From: Catenulispora acidiphila DSM 44928
GTDB lineage: Bacteria > Actinomycetota > Actinomycetes > Streptomycetales > Catenulisporaceae
Length of the DNA stretch: 64,000 nucleotides
Direction: 5' to 3'
Assembly (NCBI RefSeq): GCF_000024025.1
Contig: NC_013131.1
Coordinates: 2,542,001 to 2,606,000 of the forward strand
This document shows positions 44,735-52,890 of the stretch, piece by piece (position 1 is the stretch's first letter; the number at the start of each line of letters is the position of its first letter). The position numbers were made by a program, and so were the translations under genes. The notes under the pieces are model-generated. The model did no database searches, was not told where the DNA came from, and worked only from the letters and a program-made list of their open reading frames with translations.

Positions 44735-45626
44735 CGGTAGCTGTGGCGGTAGCGGTGGTCGGAGTGGCGGCCGCGTCTTCGTCCTCTGTGTCCGGCTCGT
44801 CCTCCGCGACGGGCTCGTCGTCGTCCTCTCCGTCCTCGTACTCGTCTTCTTCGGCCGCCTCGGCGGCCTCGCGGTCCCGGTGCTGGGCTTCGCGCCGGAT
44901 GATCGTGATCCAGCCTCCGGCCGCGATCACGCAGAACAGCCACCACTGGAACCAGTAGGACAAATACGGTCCCTCGTCCAGGGACGGCGCGTCGACCGCC
45001 GTGATCTGCGAGGCGTCAGCCGGCTTCGAGGTGATCACCTCGGCGTAGCCGCCGCGCAGCTGCAGACCGGTCTTGGCGGCCAGCGCCTCGGTGTTGATCA
45101 GGCTGATCTGCCCGGCCGGCAGGCCCGCGGTGACGTCGCGGATGCCGGTGTTGCCCTTGGTCTCGGACTGCTGCAGGCGCCCGGTGACGGTGACCGTGCC
45201 GGCCGGCGCGGCCGGGATCGCCGGCGACTGCTGCTGATCGGAGCTGACGGTCGCGATCCAGCCCCGGTTGATCAGGACGGACGTACCGTCGCTGAGCGTC
45301 ATCGGCGTGATGACGAAGAAGCCGGGGTTGCCGTTCTCCTGGCGGTTGCGGGCCAGGAACTGGTGCGCCGCGTCGTACGTCCCGACCAGCGTGAGCTGCT
45401 TCCAGCGGGCCTTCTGCGGCACCGCGGCGCCCACGGCGTCGGCGCCCTCGATCGGCACCGGTGGGGCGTTCATGGCGGTCCTGATGACGGCGTTCTCCGC
45501 GGTGCGCTCGTGATAGCGGCTCCGCTGCCACATCCCCAGGCCGATGAAGGAGGGGATGAGGATCAGCCAGATCAGGACATGCAGGCGGATCCAGCGCCAG
45601 GAGAAGACGAAACGGTACCGAGACAC
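44715..45626 (-). CDS. SURF1-like cytochrome oxidase assembly protein
   Basis: The 303-residue protein has the SURF1 layout: an N-terminal helix (WIRLHVLIWLILIPSFIG), an external domain containing WKQLTLVGTY, PGFFVITPMTL and LINRGWIA, and a C-terminal helix (WLFCVIAAGGWITIIRR). Such proteins help heme A insertion into oxidase subunit I, in line with ctaA and ctaB nearby. The cytoplasmic tail is Glu/Asp-rich and ends in a long Ala/Thr repeat encoded by hexanucleotide repeats. Confidence 0.92.
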   Translation of the reverse strand: MSRYRFVFSWRWIRLHVLIWLILIPSFIGLGMWQRSRYHERTAENAVIRTAMNAPPVPIEGADAVGAAVPQKARWKQLTLVGTYDAAHQFLARNRQENGNPGFFVITPMTLSDGTSVLINRGWIATVSSDQQQSPAIPAAPAGTVTVTGRLQQSETKGNTGIRDVTAGLPAGQISLINTEALAAKTGLQLRGGYAEVITSKPADASQITAVDAPSLDEGPYLSYWFQWWLFCVIAAGGWITIIRREAQHRDREAAEAAEEDEYEDGEDDDEPVAEDEPDTEDEDAAATPTTATATATATAPAP

Positions 45627-45706
45627 AGCCTGACGCTACCCGACGTCGCTCAGCGTGCCGGAGGCGGGGCGCGCCCTCGCCGGCGGGCTTCAATCCTCAG
45701 TCGGAA

Positions 45707-46675
45707 TCAACTCAGCGCCAGCCCGACCACGATGCCCGCCACCACGACCGCCACCCCCGCCAACTGCGCGATCCCCGGCGTCCCGACCCCGAGCGCGGCA
45801 CTGGCGGCGCACGCCGCGACCGGCACTGTGCCGATCAGCAGCCCCGCGCGCTGCGGGCCCAGACCGCCGAGCGAGCGGTACCAGAGCAGGAACGCCCCGA
45901 CGGTCAGCGGCAGCGCGAGGTACAGCAGCGCCGCGCTCTCGGTGAGTGTGGGCACGCGCAGCATCGCGGTGCCGTCGGTGGCCACCCCGGCGACCAGCAG
46001 CGTCGGGACGGCGATGGCGGTGACGTACGCCGAGACGCGCAGCTCGCCGAACTTCGGCAGCAGCGGCACCGCCAGCAGCGAGAACAACGCCTCGCAGGCG
46101 AGCGTCAGGACGGCGAAGACGATCCCGGCCGCGCTGCCGTGCCCGAAGCCCTGCACCACCGCGCTCCCGGCGACCACCAGCCCGGCCGCGCCGAGCGCCG
46201 GGACGGGGCGCGGCCGCCGGCCGCTCTTGGTGACCAGCGGTCCGGCGATCGCCAGGACCAGCGGCGAGCACGCCACGACGCTGCCGAGCGTGGCGGCGTC
46301 GGTGTGCCGGAGCGCGGCCAGGACGAAGATGTTGAACAGCACCAGCCCGGTCGCCGACAGCAGGGTCAGCAGCACCCATTCGCGCGCGGTCGGCCGGATG
46401 CGGGGCAGGCCCTGGCGGCGGACGATGACCGCGAAGACCGCCGCGGCCAGGGTGTAGCGCAGCGCCTGACCGCCGAGGACCGGGTAGCGGGTGAGGTGCG
46501 CGCTGACCGCGGTGGAGGCTCCGAGGACTGACATGGCCAGGGCGCCTTGGACGACGTACCGGGTGCCGGCGCGGGTGCCGGCCCGGCCGGACCGGACGCC
46601 GCGCGCGGCTCCTTCGCCGCGCCCCGGGCTTCCCGCGCCGGCGGCAGCGCCGACCTCTTCGATGATCGTGGACAT
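45707..46675 (-). CDS. EamA/DMT-family transporter
   Basis: The 322-residue protein has about ten membrane helices in two EamA repeats (LRHTDAATLGSVVACSPLVL ends the first, SLGGLGPQRAGLLIGTVPV the second). Substrate is unknown; family members export amino acids or metabolites. The N-terminal 38 residues are Gly/Arg-rich and cytoplasmic. ATG at 46675 has TAGCCT six bases upstream, so the mRNA looks leaderless, and a triple ATTGGT box flanks this promoter. Confidence 0.88.
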   Translation of the reverse strand: MSTIIEEVGAAAGAGSPGRGEGAARGVRSGRAGTRAGTRYVVQGALAMSVLGASTAVSAHLTRYPVLGGQALRYTLAAAVFAVIVRRQGLPRIRPTAREWVLLTLLSATGLVLFNIFVLAALRHTDAATLGSVVACSPLVLAIAGPLVTKSGRRPRPVPALGAAGLVVAGSAVVQGFGHGSAAGIVFAVLTLACEALFSLLAVPLLPKFGELRVSAYVTAIAVPTLLVAGVATDGTAMLRVPTLTESAALLYLALPLTVGAFLLWYRSLGGLGPQRAGLLIGTVPVAACAASAALGVGTPGIAQLAGVAVVVAGIVVGLALS

Positions 46676-46681
46676 GCAGCG

Positions 46682-46743
46682 AGGCTAGAAGGCGATTGGT
46701 CTGCGAGTAAGAACCAATCAGTGGCGCGAAAAGGGGACCAATC
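46682..46743. promoter_or_regulatory. EamA promoter with three ATTGGT boxes
   Basis: TAGCCT (46682-46687, minus strand) is the -10 box. GATTGGT occurs at 46694-46700 on the + strand and as ACCAATC at 46713-46719 and 46737-46743, giving one inverted and two directly repeated boxes across the -35 region. This layout resembles sites of MocR-type regulators; no regulator gene is adjacent. Confidence 0.6.
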
Positions 46744-46790
46744 CGCAGACGGAGGTCCCCATGAGCTCGACGCCGAGGCCGGCAGCAGGC

Positions 46791-47069
46791 TCAGCCCACG
46801 CCGACCGGCTGGGCGTGCCCCGGGTGTGCGGCCTTGTCGACGTGGTCGGCGAGGCCGTTCGCGCCCGAGGCGGTCGCGCAGTGGGCGCAGCAGTAGAACT
46901 TCCCGTCGGCCTCGACGCCGTGCCCGACGATGCGGCAGCGGCAGTGCTCGCAGGTCGGCGCCATGCGGTGGATCGCGCACTCGAACGAGTCGAACGTGTG
47001 CGTCACACCGGCGGCCACCACGTCGAACGACATGTAGTAGTCGTTGCCACAAACCTCACACACGGCCAT
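46791..47069 (-). CDS. Small Cys-rich metal-binding protein (prokaryotic metallothionein-like)
   Basis: The 92-residue protein has eight or more cysteines in CEVCGNDYYMSFD, FECAIHRMAPTCEHCRCRI and KFYCCAHC, a zinc-ribbon or metallothionein-like pattern conserved in actinobacteria. It has no membrane segment and probably stores or binds zinc. ATG at 47069 is preferred over the frame start at 47087 because GGGAG precedes it. Confidence 0.8.
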   Translation of the reverse strand: MAVCEVCGNDYYMSFDVVAAGVTHTFDSFECAIHRMAPTCEHCRCRIVGHGVEADGKFYCCAHCATASGANGLADHVDKAAHPGHAQPVGVG

Positions 47070-47184
47070 TTCCGACTCCCGGGTCACGGTGATGGAGCGC
47101 GGCGGCGTCTCCCGCCGACAGCCGGGCCAGTACCCGGCGTCGGCGGGCGGTAGTCGAGCGCTAGCCCATGCAGGTAGCCCGGCC

Positions 47185-48216
47185 CTACGGCTCCTGCGGC
47201 ACGATCCGCACGACCTCGATCTGCTCCATCACGATCTGCGCCGTCAGCAGCCGCGGCTCGCTGACCTCGTCCTCGTCCGGGTCTTCGTCGGTGAAGGCCG
47301 CGCCGCTGGTGGAGGTCTCGCCGACGAGCGGCTCCTGGGGTTCCTGCCCGGCGTCCGGCTGCTGCTTCTCGGACGGCGGCGGGACCGGGGCGCCGAGGAG
47401 CGGCTCTTCCGGGCCGCCTTCGAAGGAGACGGCTGTCGGCGCCGACGGCGTGTCGGCGGTGATGGGCTTGCTGAAGGCGTCGAAGGTGTCCGTGGGCTCA
47501 GCCTCGCCAGCCTCAACGGTCTCGGCGGTCTCGGCGGTCTCGGCAGAAACGGCAGAAACGGCAGAAACGGCAGAAACGGCAGAAACAGTCTCGGTCTCGA
47601 CGATCTCGGCGTCCACGATCTCGGCCTCGGCGGGCGCCGTCGCCGCGTGCGCGCCGCCGCGGCCGCCGCCGCGCCATTCGGGCATCGTGATGGCGTACAT
47701 CGCGCGGTCCTGCCAGTGGCCGGCGACGAAGAAGCGGTCCAGCAGGACGCCTTCGGGGCGCATCTTCACGTGCTCCGCGACGCGCATGCCCGGGGTGTTC
47801 CGCGGGTCCACGGTGGTCTGGACGCGGTGCAGTTCCAGGCGGGAGAAGGCCAGCTCGAGCAGGAGGCGGGAGGCCTCGGTGCCGAGGCCTTCGGCCCAGC
47901 GGTCGGGGCGCAGGTAGACGCCGATCTCGCCTTGGCGGTGCGGGAAGCTGAGGATGTCCAGCGTCGCCGAGCCGATCAGGTCCCCGTACTGCTCCACCGC
48001 CAGGTAGAAGCTGCGGCGGGGCTGGAGCTGCGCCATGCGCGCGGTCTCGGACAGCCACGCGCCGGTGGTATCGGGGGTCGCCAAAGCCGGCCATGGGGTG
48101 TGCGCGGCCACCCTGGGGTCGCCGGCGATGCGCTGCCAGGCCAGAAGGTCGTCAGGGCGGAACTCGCGCAGCGACAGGCGAGGACCCCTCGGGTACTCGT
48201 GGAGCGGTGAAGGCAC
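47185..48216 (-). CDS. GNAT N-acetyltransferase with long acidic tail
   Basis: Residues 1-185 are a RimJ/RimL-type GNAT domain: LSLREFRPDDLLAWQRI, IGVYLRPDRWAEGLGTEA (acetyl-CoA site) and NTPGMRVAEHVKMRPEG. The remaining 160 residues are an acidic, Pro/Thr/Val-rich tail with no similarity I recognise, including a stretch of EIV words and (SAV)n/(ETA)n repeats encoded by 9-bp tandem repeats (47512-47592). GTG at 48216 has TAACGT six bases upstream, so the mRNA is probably leaderless. Confidence 0.85.
   Translation of the reverse strand: MPSPLHEYPRGPRLSLREFRPDDLLAWQRIAGDPRVAAHTPWPALATPDTTGAWLSETARMAQLQPRRSFYLAVEQYGDLIGSATLDILSFPHRQGEIGVYLRPDRWAEGLGTEASRLLLELAFSRLELHRVQTTVDPRNTPGMRVAEHVKMRPEGVLLDRFFVAGHWQDRAMYAITMPEWRGGGRGGAHAATAPAEAEIVDAEIVETETVSAVSAVSAVSAVSAETAETAETVEAGEAEPTDTFDAFSKPITADTPSAPTAVSFEGGPEEPLLGAPVPPPSEKQQPDAGQEPQEPLVGETSTSGAAFTDEDPDEDEVSEPRLLTAQIVMEQIEVVRIVPQEP
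47512..47592 (-). repeat. Nine-base tandem repeats inside the GNAT tail
   Basis: Nine 9-base units run CTCAACGGT, CTCGGCGGT twice, CTCGGCAGA, AACGGCAGA four times, then AACAGTCTC. They keep the reading frame and code for alternating SAV/ETA triplets. Confidence 0.85.
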
Positions 48217-48301
48217 GGCAGAACGTTATGCGATCGCCGCCGCCACGTCAGCCCGAAGACGACAATGTGGTGAGAATATCAGCCTCCGGACACGTCCCTT
48301 A

Positions 48302-49048
48302 CTACGCCGGAACACCCAGTGTGAGCATGGCGAATCCGAAGTAATCGCGGTGTCCGCGCAGCCAGATGCTTCGTTTGTTATCCAGCTGATCGCGCACCTC
48401 GGCGGCGTCCGGATGGCCCGGATTGGCCAGCAGCCACTCCTCGGAGTCCCTGGTCTCCAGCGATTCGTAGTCCTCCCACTCCGCGCGCGTCGACGATTCG
48501 ACGCGCAGCGGCCGGAATCCGGCGGCGACGACGTGGTCGACGATGTCCGGCAGCAGCTCGTAGCGGTCGGCCGTGGTCCCCGGCCACATCGCGGCCAGCC
48601 GCTCCGGCGGCGGCACGCTCTCCCAGTGCTCGACGCCGAAGAACAGCCGCCCGCCGGGATTCACCAACGGACGCAACACCTCCAGCGCCTGCGGCACTGT
48701 TTTGGCGAACACCTGCCAGGCACCGCTGTTGATCACCACATCCGCGGGCCGCATATGGTCGCGAGCCGGCGCGTCGATGAACTCGACCCGATCGCCGAGC
48801 CCGCGCGCCGCGGCGTTGGCCCGTCCCCGTTCCAGATCCCGTGCCGACATGTCCACGCCGAATCCCCGCGCGGAAGGCGCCAATGCCAGGACCCGCAACA
48901 ACAACTCGCCCCAGCCGCACGCATAGTCGGCGACCGTCGCCGGTCCCGTAGCCGCCAGATCCGCGGCGATCCGGTTCGCGCGCTCCTCGGTCATCGGCGA
49001 GCGGAACACCATGTGCGTGGCCGGTCCGACGACGTCTTCGACTGTCAT
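48302..49048 (-). CDS. SAM-dependent class I methyltransferase
   Basis: The 248-residue enzyme has motif I as TVADYACGWGELLLRVLA, with an acidic residue at the end of the second strand (GVDMSARDLERG) and DVVINSGAWQVF as motif IV. The substrate-binding half is not recognisable. ATG at 49048 has TACGCT eight bases upstream. It is on the same strand as the GNAT but probably has its own promoter. Confidence 0.8.
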   Translation of the reverse strand: MTVEDVVGPATHMVFRSPMTEERANRIAADLAATGPATVADYACGWGELLLRVLALAPSARGFGVDMSARDLERGRANAAARGLGDRVEFIDAPARDHMRPADVVINSGAWQVFAKTVPQALEVLRPLVNPGGRLFFGVEHWESVPPPERLAAMWPGTTADRYELLPDIVDHVVAAGFRPLRVESSTRAEWEDYESLETRDSEEWLLANPGHPDAAEVRDQLDNKRSIWLRGHRDYFGFAMLTLGVPA

Positions 49049-49082
49049 GGCGGTCCAGCGTAGGCGGCGGGGCGGTCGCAGG

Positions 49083-49724
49083 CTACTGATCCGCGAGCAG
49101 CGACCGCACCAGCGCCTCGGTCGCCACCGCGAACAGCCGGTCGGCGTCCACCGCCGTCGCCAGCGCGCCGGCCAGGGCGGCGTCCGACCCTGGTTCGGCC
49201 AGCCACAGCTCCTCCGCCGAGGGGTGCTGTTCCGGCGAGCGGTCGGTGTGCCGCTCGACGAGTACGAAGCCGATCACATGAAACTGCAAGGCGCGCACCA
49301 CCTCGGCCGCGCGGATGCCGCGCAGCCCGGCCGCCGAGATCTCCGCCACCAGCGTCCGCTGCGAGGGCAGGAACATCGCCGGTGTCAGCCCGCGCTCGTT
49401 GACCAGCCCGATCAGGTGCGGGTGCTCCCGCAGGACCCGCCGCAGCTCCACCGCGAGCGAGAGCACGCGTGCCGTCGGCGTCGTCCCGCGGGCCGGCAGC
49501 GTGTCCAGGCCGTGCACCATCTCCTGCACCAGCTCGTCGAGCAGCGCCTCGCGGTTGCCGACGTGCCAGTAGATCGAGGTGACCGCGACCCCCAGCTCGG
49601 CGGCGAGCTTGCGCATCGACAGCCCGGACACCCCCTGCTCCTCGACCAGCCGCGTCGCGGCGTCGAGGACGGCGCGGCGGGTCACCGCCGGGGCGCGCGG
49701 GGGTTTCGCCGTCTCCTGAGTCAC
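49083..49724 (-). CDS. TetR-family regulator of the acetoacetate-decarboxylase-like cluster
   Basis: The 213-residue regulator has the TetR HTH at about residues 15-60 (TRLVEEQGVSGLSMRKLAAE and SIYWHVGNREALLDELV) and a mixed C-terminal ligand domain. GTG at 49724 has GAGAGGA upstream. It is divergent from the decarboxylase-like gene, and the palindrome at 49774-49788 lies between them, so autorepression and control of the catabolic operon are likely. Confidence 0.88.
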   Translation of the reverse strand: MTQETAKPPRAPAVTRRAVLDAATRLVEEQGVSGLSMRKLAAELGVAVTSIYWHVGNREALLDELVQEMVHGLDTLPARGTTPTARVLSLAVELRRVLREHPHLIGLVNERGLTPAMFLPSQRTLVAEISAAGLRGIRAAEVVRALQFHVIGFVLVERHTDRSPEQHPSAEELWLAEPGSDAALAGALATAVDADRLFAVATEALVRSLLADQ

Positions 49725-49773
49725 GCGTCCATCCTCTCGCCACCGATGGCTCTTTACCCTTCGCGCGCCCGGG

Positions 49774-49788
49774 TGTAACGGTGTTACA
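49774..49788. promoter_or_regulatory. TetR-type operator
   Basis: TGTAAC-GGT-GTTACA is a perfect 6-bp inverted repeat with a three-base spacer, centred between tetR (start 49724) and the rightward gene (start 49814). Size and position fit a TetR dimer site. Confidence 0.75.
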
Positions 49789-49813
49789 GAAGGCTTATGA
49801 CGAGGAGTCAGAT

Positions 49814-50656
49814 ATGCCGAGAGTCCGGTACGGCCCGCGCGACCTCGAAGCGGTCGCCGCCGCCCGCGAATCCGCCGCCAAGCTGCCCGATCTGTGGTCC
49901 ACCGGCGTCCACGCCGTCTGGGAGACCGACCCCGACGCCCTGGCGCAGGTCCTGCCCCCGCCCCTGAAGCCCACCGCCAAGCCGTACGTGCGCGCCACGA
50001 TCAACCAGGTCGACATGTCCGTCTTTGACGACCATCAACACAGCGGCGCGCCATTGGGCGCCGCCGCGATTTCCGTGGCCTGCGCCCACGGCGGCGAAGA
50101 AGGCTGGTACAGCCTGGTCATGCCGATGACCACCGAGCGCTCGCTGATCGGCGGCCGGGAGGTGTTCGGCGAGCCGAAGAAGCTGGCCGAGGTCGTCGTC
50201 GACCGCGACGGCGAGCAGGTGGCCGGCACGGTCACCCGGCACGGCGTCACCTTCGCCGAGATCCGCGGCCGGATCGCCGGCGCGCTGGAACCGCCGGCGC
50301 CCTACGTCAAGGTCGACTGGTACCTGAAGTTCCTGCCCGCGGTGGACGGCTCCGGCTTCGACGCCGACCCGCTGCTCGTGCGCTGCCTGCGCACCGAGAA
50401 GACCCGCTCGCTGAACGCCGTCGAGGGTGAGGTGATCCTCCGCGACTCCGATCTGGACCCGATCGCCGACCTCCCGGTGCTCCGGCTGGTCGAGATCACC
50501 TACGGCGAGAAGACCTCCGACCAGCGCGGCGAGGTCGTGGCGAGGCTGGATCCGCAGGAGATCCTGCCCTACGTCCACCAGCGCTACGACGACCCCGCGC
50601 AGGTCCACGACTCGGTACTGCTTAAGGACCCCGCCGAGGTGTCCGATGCTGACTGA
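49814..50656 (+). CDS. Acetoacetate decarboxylase-like protein
   Basis: The 280-residue protein belongs to the ADC fold. Lys122/Lys123 in EVFGEPKKLAEVV occupies the place of the Schiff-base lysine pair of acetoacetate decarboxylase. The ADC fold is also used by enzymes that act on related beta-keto acids, so the exact reaction is open. ATG at 49814 is chosen over the longer frame because GAGGAG precedes it. It is the first gene of a four-gene operon and its end overlaps the SDR start by 11 bases. Confidence 0.85.
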   Translation: MPRVRYGPRDLEAVAAARESAAKLPDLWSTGVHAVWETDPDALAQVLPPPLKPTAKPYVRATINQVDMSVFDDHQHSGAPLGAAAISVACAHGGEEGWYSLVMPMTTERSLIGGREVFGEPKKLAEVVVDRDGEQVAGTVTRHGVTFAEIRGRIAGALEPPAPYVKVDWYLKFLPAVDGSGFDADPLLVRCLRTEKTRSLNAVEGEVILRDSDLDPIADLPVLRLVEITYGEKTSDQRGEVVARLDPQEILPYVHQRYDDPAQVHDSVLLKDPAEVSDAD

Positions 50657-51542
50657 CCTGCCGGGCAAGAGCGCGGTGGTGACCGGCGCGGCCAGCGGCA
50701 TCGGATTGGCGATGGCGCGGCTGTTCGCCGCCGAGGGCATGAACGTCGTGCTCGCCGACGTCGAGGAACCCGCGCTGGACAAGGCCGTCGCGGAGGTCGG
50801 CGCGTGCGCGGTCCGGGGCGCGCGGGCGATCGGCGTGGTCACCGACGTCTCGCTGCCGGAGTCCGTGGACGTTCTCGCCGACTGCGCCTTCGATGCCTTC
50901 CCGAGCATCGACGTGCTCTGCAACAACGCCGGCGTCGGCTCCGGCGCCGAGGGCCCGATGTGGCAGCACGAGCGCGCCGACTGGCAGTGGGCGTTCGCGG
51001 TCAACATCTGGGGCGTCTTCCACGGCATCCAGGCCTTCCTGCCGCGCATGATCGCCCAGGACACCCCCGGGCACGTCGTGAATACCAGCTCCCCGGACGG
51101 CGGCATCGCGCCGCTGCCCACGGCCAGCGTCTACGCCGTCACCAAATCAGCGATCGTCACGATGACCGAAGCGCTCTACGCGCAGCTGAAGCAGGCCGAC
51201 GCCAAGATCGGCGCCTCGGTCCTGTTCCCGGGCCCGCACATGGTGCGCACCGGCCTGTGGGAGAGCTACCGCAACCGCCCCGAGCGCTACGCGAAAACCA
51301 AGCCGCGTCAGAGCCCGTATCCCACCCTCGAAGGCTGGGAGCAGGCGATGAAGGACGCCGGACTGGAAGCCGAGATGACCGAGCCCGAAGAGGTCGCGGC
51401 CCACGCCCTGGAAGGGATCCGGACCGGCGCCTTCTGGATCCTGCCGCGGGGCGGCGGCTCCGACGCCATGATCCGGCGGCGCTCGCAATCGATGCTCGAG
51501 CGCGCCAACCCCGCCTACCTGGAGAAGTTCATCCTCGACTGA
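50646..51542 (+). CDS. Short-chain dehydrogenase/reductase
   Basis: The 298-residue oxidoreductase has the cofactor motif TGAASGIG near residue 13, NNAG, and the catalytic Ser plus YAVTK. It should oxidise or reduce a carbonyl or alcohol with NAD(P). ATG at 50646 lies inside the 3' end of the preceding gene, so translation is coupled. Within the cluster it probably processes the substrate of the decarboxylase-like or amidohydrolase enzymes. Confidence 0.88.
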   Translation: MLTDLPGKSAVVTGAASGIGLAMARLFAAEGMNVVLADVEEPALDKAVAEVGACAVRGARAIGVVTDVSLPESVDVLADCAFDAFPSIDVLCNNAGVGSGAEGPMWQHERADWQWAFAVNIWGVFHGIQAFLPRMIAQDTPGHVVNTSSPDGGIAPLPTASVYAVTKSAIVTMTEALYAQLKQADAKIGASVLFPGPHMVRTGLWESYRNRPERYAKTKPRQSPYPTLEGWEQAMKDAGLEAEMTEPEEVAAHALEGIRTGAFWILPRGGGSDAMIRRRSQSMLERANPAYLEKFILD

Positions 51543-51564
51543 GGACTGAGGGGAGTCAAAGGCT

Positions 51565-52890
51565 ATGCCAGAGTTCGACAACAGTCCCTACGTGGTGGTC
51601 TCCTCCGACTGCCACGCCGGGCTGCCGACCGAGGAGTACCGCCCCTACATCGAGGCCAAGTACCACCCGGCCTTCGACGACTTCCTGGCCGAGCAGGCCG
51701 CCCGCGTCGAGGCCGCGACCAAGCTCGGCGTCCGGAACCCGGAGTTCGCCCGCGCCTGGTTCGAAGAGCACGAAGAAGGCCTGCGCGGCGGCTGGGACTC
51801 GGCGCAGCGCGACAAGGAACTCGACGCCGACGGCGTGACCGCCGAGGTGATCTTCCCGGACGCCGACGCCGTGGAGTCCACCACCGCCGCGCCGTTCGGC
51901 GTCGGTCTGACCTTCTCCGGCGGCCTGGACCAGGAGCTGGCGCTGGTCGGCGCCCGCGCGCACAACCGCTGGCTGGCCGAGCTGTGCTCGCACTCCCCGG
52001 AGCGGCGGCGCGGCGTGGCGCTGGTACCGATCACCGGCGACGTGGACGCCGCGGTCGCCGAGATCCGGCGCGCCAAGGAGTCCGGGCTCGGCGCGGTGAT
52101 GATCCCGGCGATGTGGGAGGACAAGGCGCCCTACCACGACCGCCGCTACGACCCGGTCTGGGCGGTCTGCGAGGAGCTGCGGATGCCGGTGGCGACCCAC
52201 TCCGGCGTGGCTCCGCGCGACGAGTACGGCGACCACCTCGGGATCTACGTCTCCGAGGTCACCTGGTGGCCGGCCCGGCCGATCTGGTTCCTGATCTGGT
52301 CCGGGGTGTTCGAGCGCTTCCCCGGGCTGAAGTTCGGCGTCACCGAGGCCGGCTGCTGGTGGGCGCCGAACCTGCTGTGGTTCATGGACCGGCTGTTCCT
52401 CGGCGCGCACGCCGCCGCCAAGCTGACGCCGTTCGAGGAGGTGAAGCGGCCGCCGAGCGAGTACTTCGACCGCAACTGCTTCATCGGCGCCTCCAACACC
52501 AAGCGCCGCGAGCTGGCGCACCGCTACGAGATCGGCATCGACAACATGCTGTGGGGCAACGACTTCCCGCATCCGGAAGGGACCTGGCCGAACACCCGCA
52601 AGTGGCTCAGGACCACGTTCCACGACATACCGGTCGACGAGACGCGTCGGATGATCGGACTGGCCGCGGCCGAGACATACGGCTTCGACGTCGCCAAGCT
52701 CGCGCCGGTCGCCGAGCGCGTCAACCTGCGTCCCGGCGACCTCGGCCAGAGCGGCGGGGAGGCGGCCGGCTGGGCCGCCGCGCGCGAGGTCGGGCGGCAC
52801 TGGCTGACCGGCCACGACTTCCCGGTCATCGGCTACGGCGCGACGCTCGGCGGCCACCGCACCGACGACGTCGGACCGGAGGTGTCGTGA
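51565..52890 (+). CDS. Amidohydrolase-family metal hydrolase 1
   Basis: The 441-residue TIM-barrel protein belongs to the amidohydrolase-2 group, many members of which are decarboxylases or ring-cleavage-product hydrolases. Metal-binding residues are expected in SSDCHAG near residue 13, a His in VATHSGVAPRDE and the Asp in MLWGNDFPHPEGTWP. It is followed directly (TGATG) by a paralog. ATG at 51565 has GGGGAGT upstream. Confidence 0.88.
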   Translation: MPEFDNSPYVVVSSDCHAGLPTEEYRPYIEAKYHPAFDDFLAEQAARVEAATKLGVRNPEFARAWFEEHEEGLRGGWDSAQRDKELDADGVTAEVIFPDADAVESTTAAPFGVGLTFSGGLDQELALVGARAHNRWLAELCSHSPERRRGVALVPITGDVDAAVAEIRRAKESGLGAVMIPAMWEDKAPYHDRRYDPVWAVCEELRMPVATHSGVAPRDEYGDHLGIYVSEVTWWPARPIWFLIWSGVFERFPGLKFGVTEAGCWWAPNLLWFMDRLFLGAHAAAKLTPFEEVKRPPSEYFDRNCFIGASNTKRRELAHRYEIGIDNMLWGNDFPHPEGTWPNTRKWLRTTFHDIPVDETRRMIGLAAAETYGFDVAKLAPVAERVNLRPGDLGQSGGEAAGWAAAREVGRHWLTGHDFPVIGYGATLGGHRTDDVGPEVS

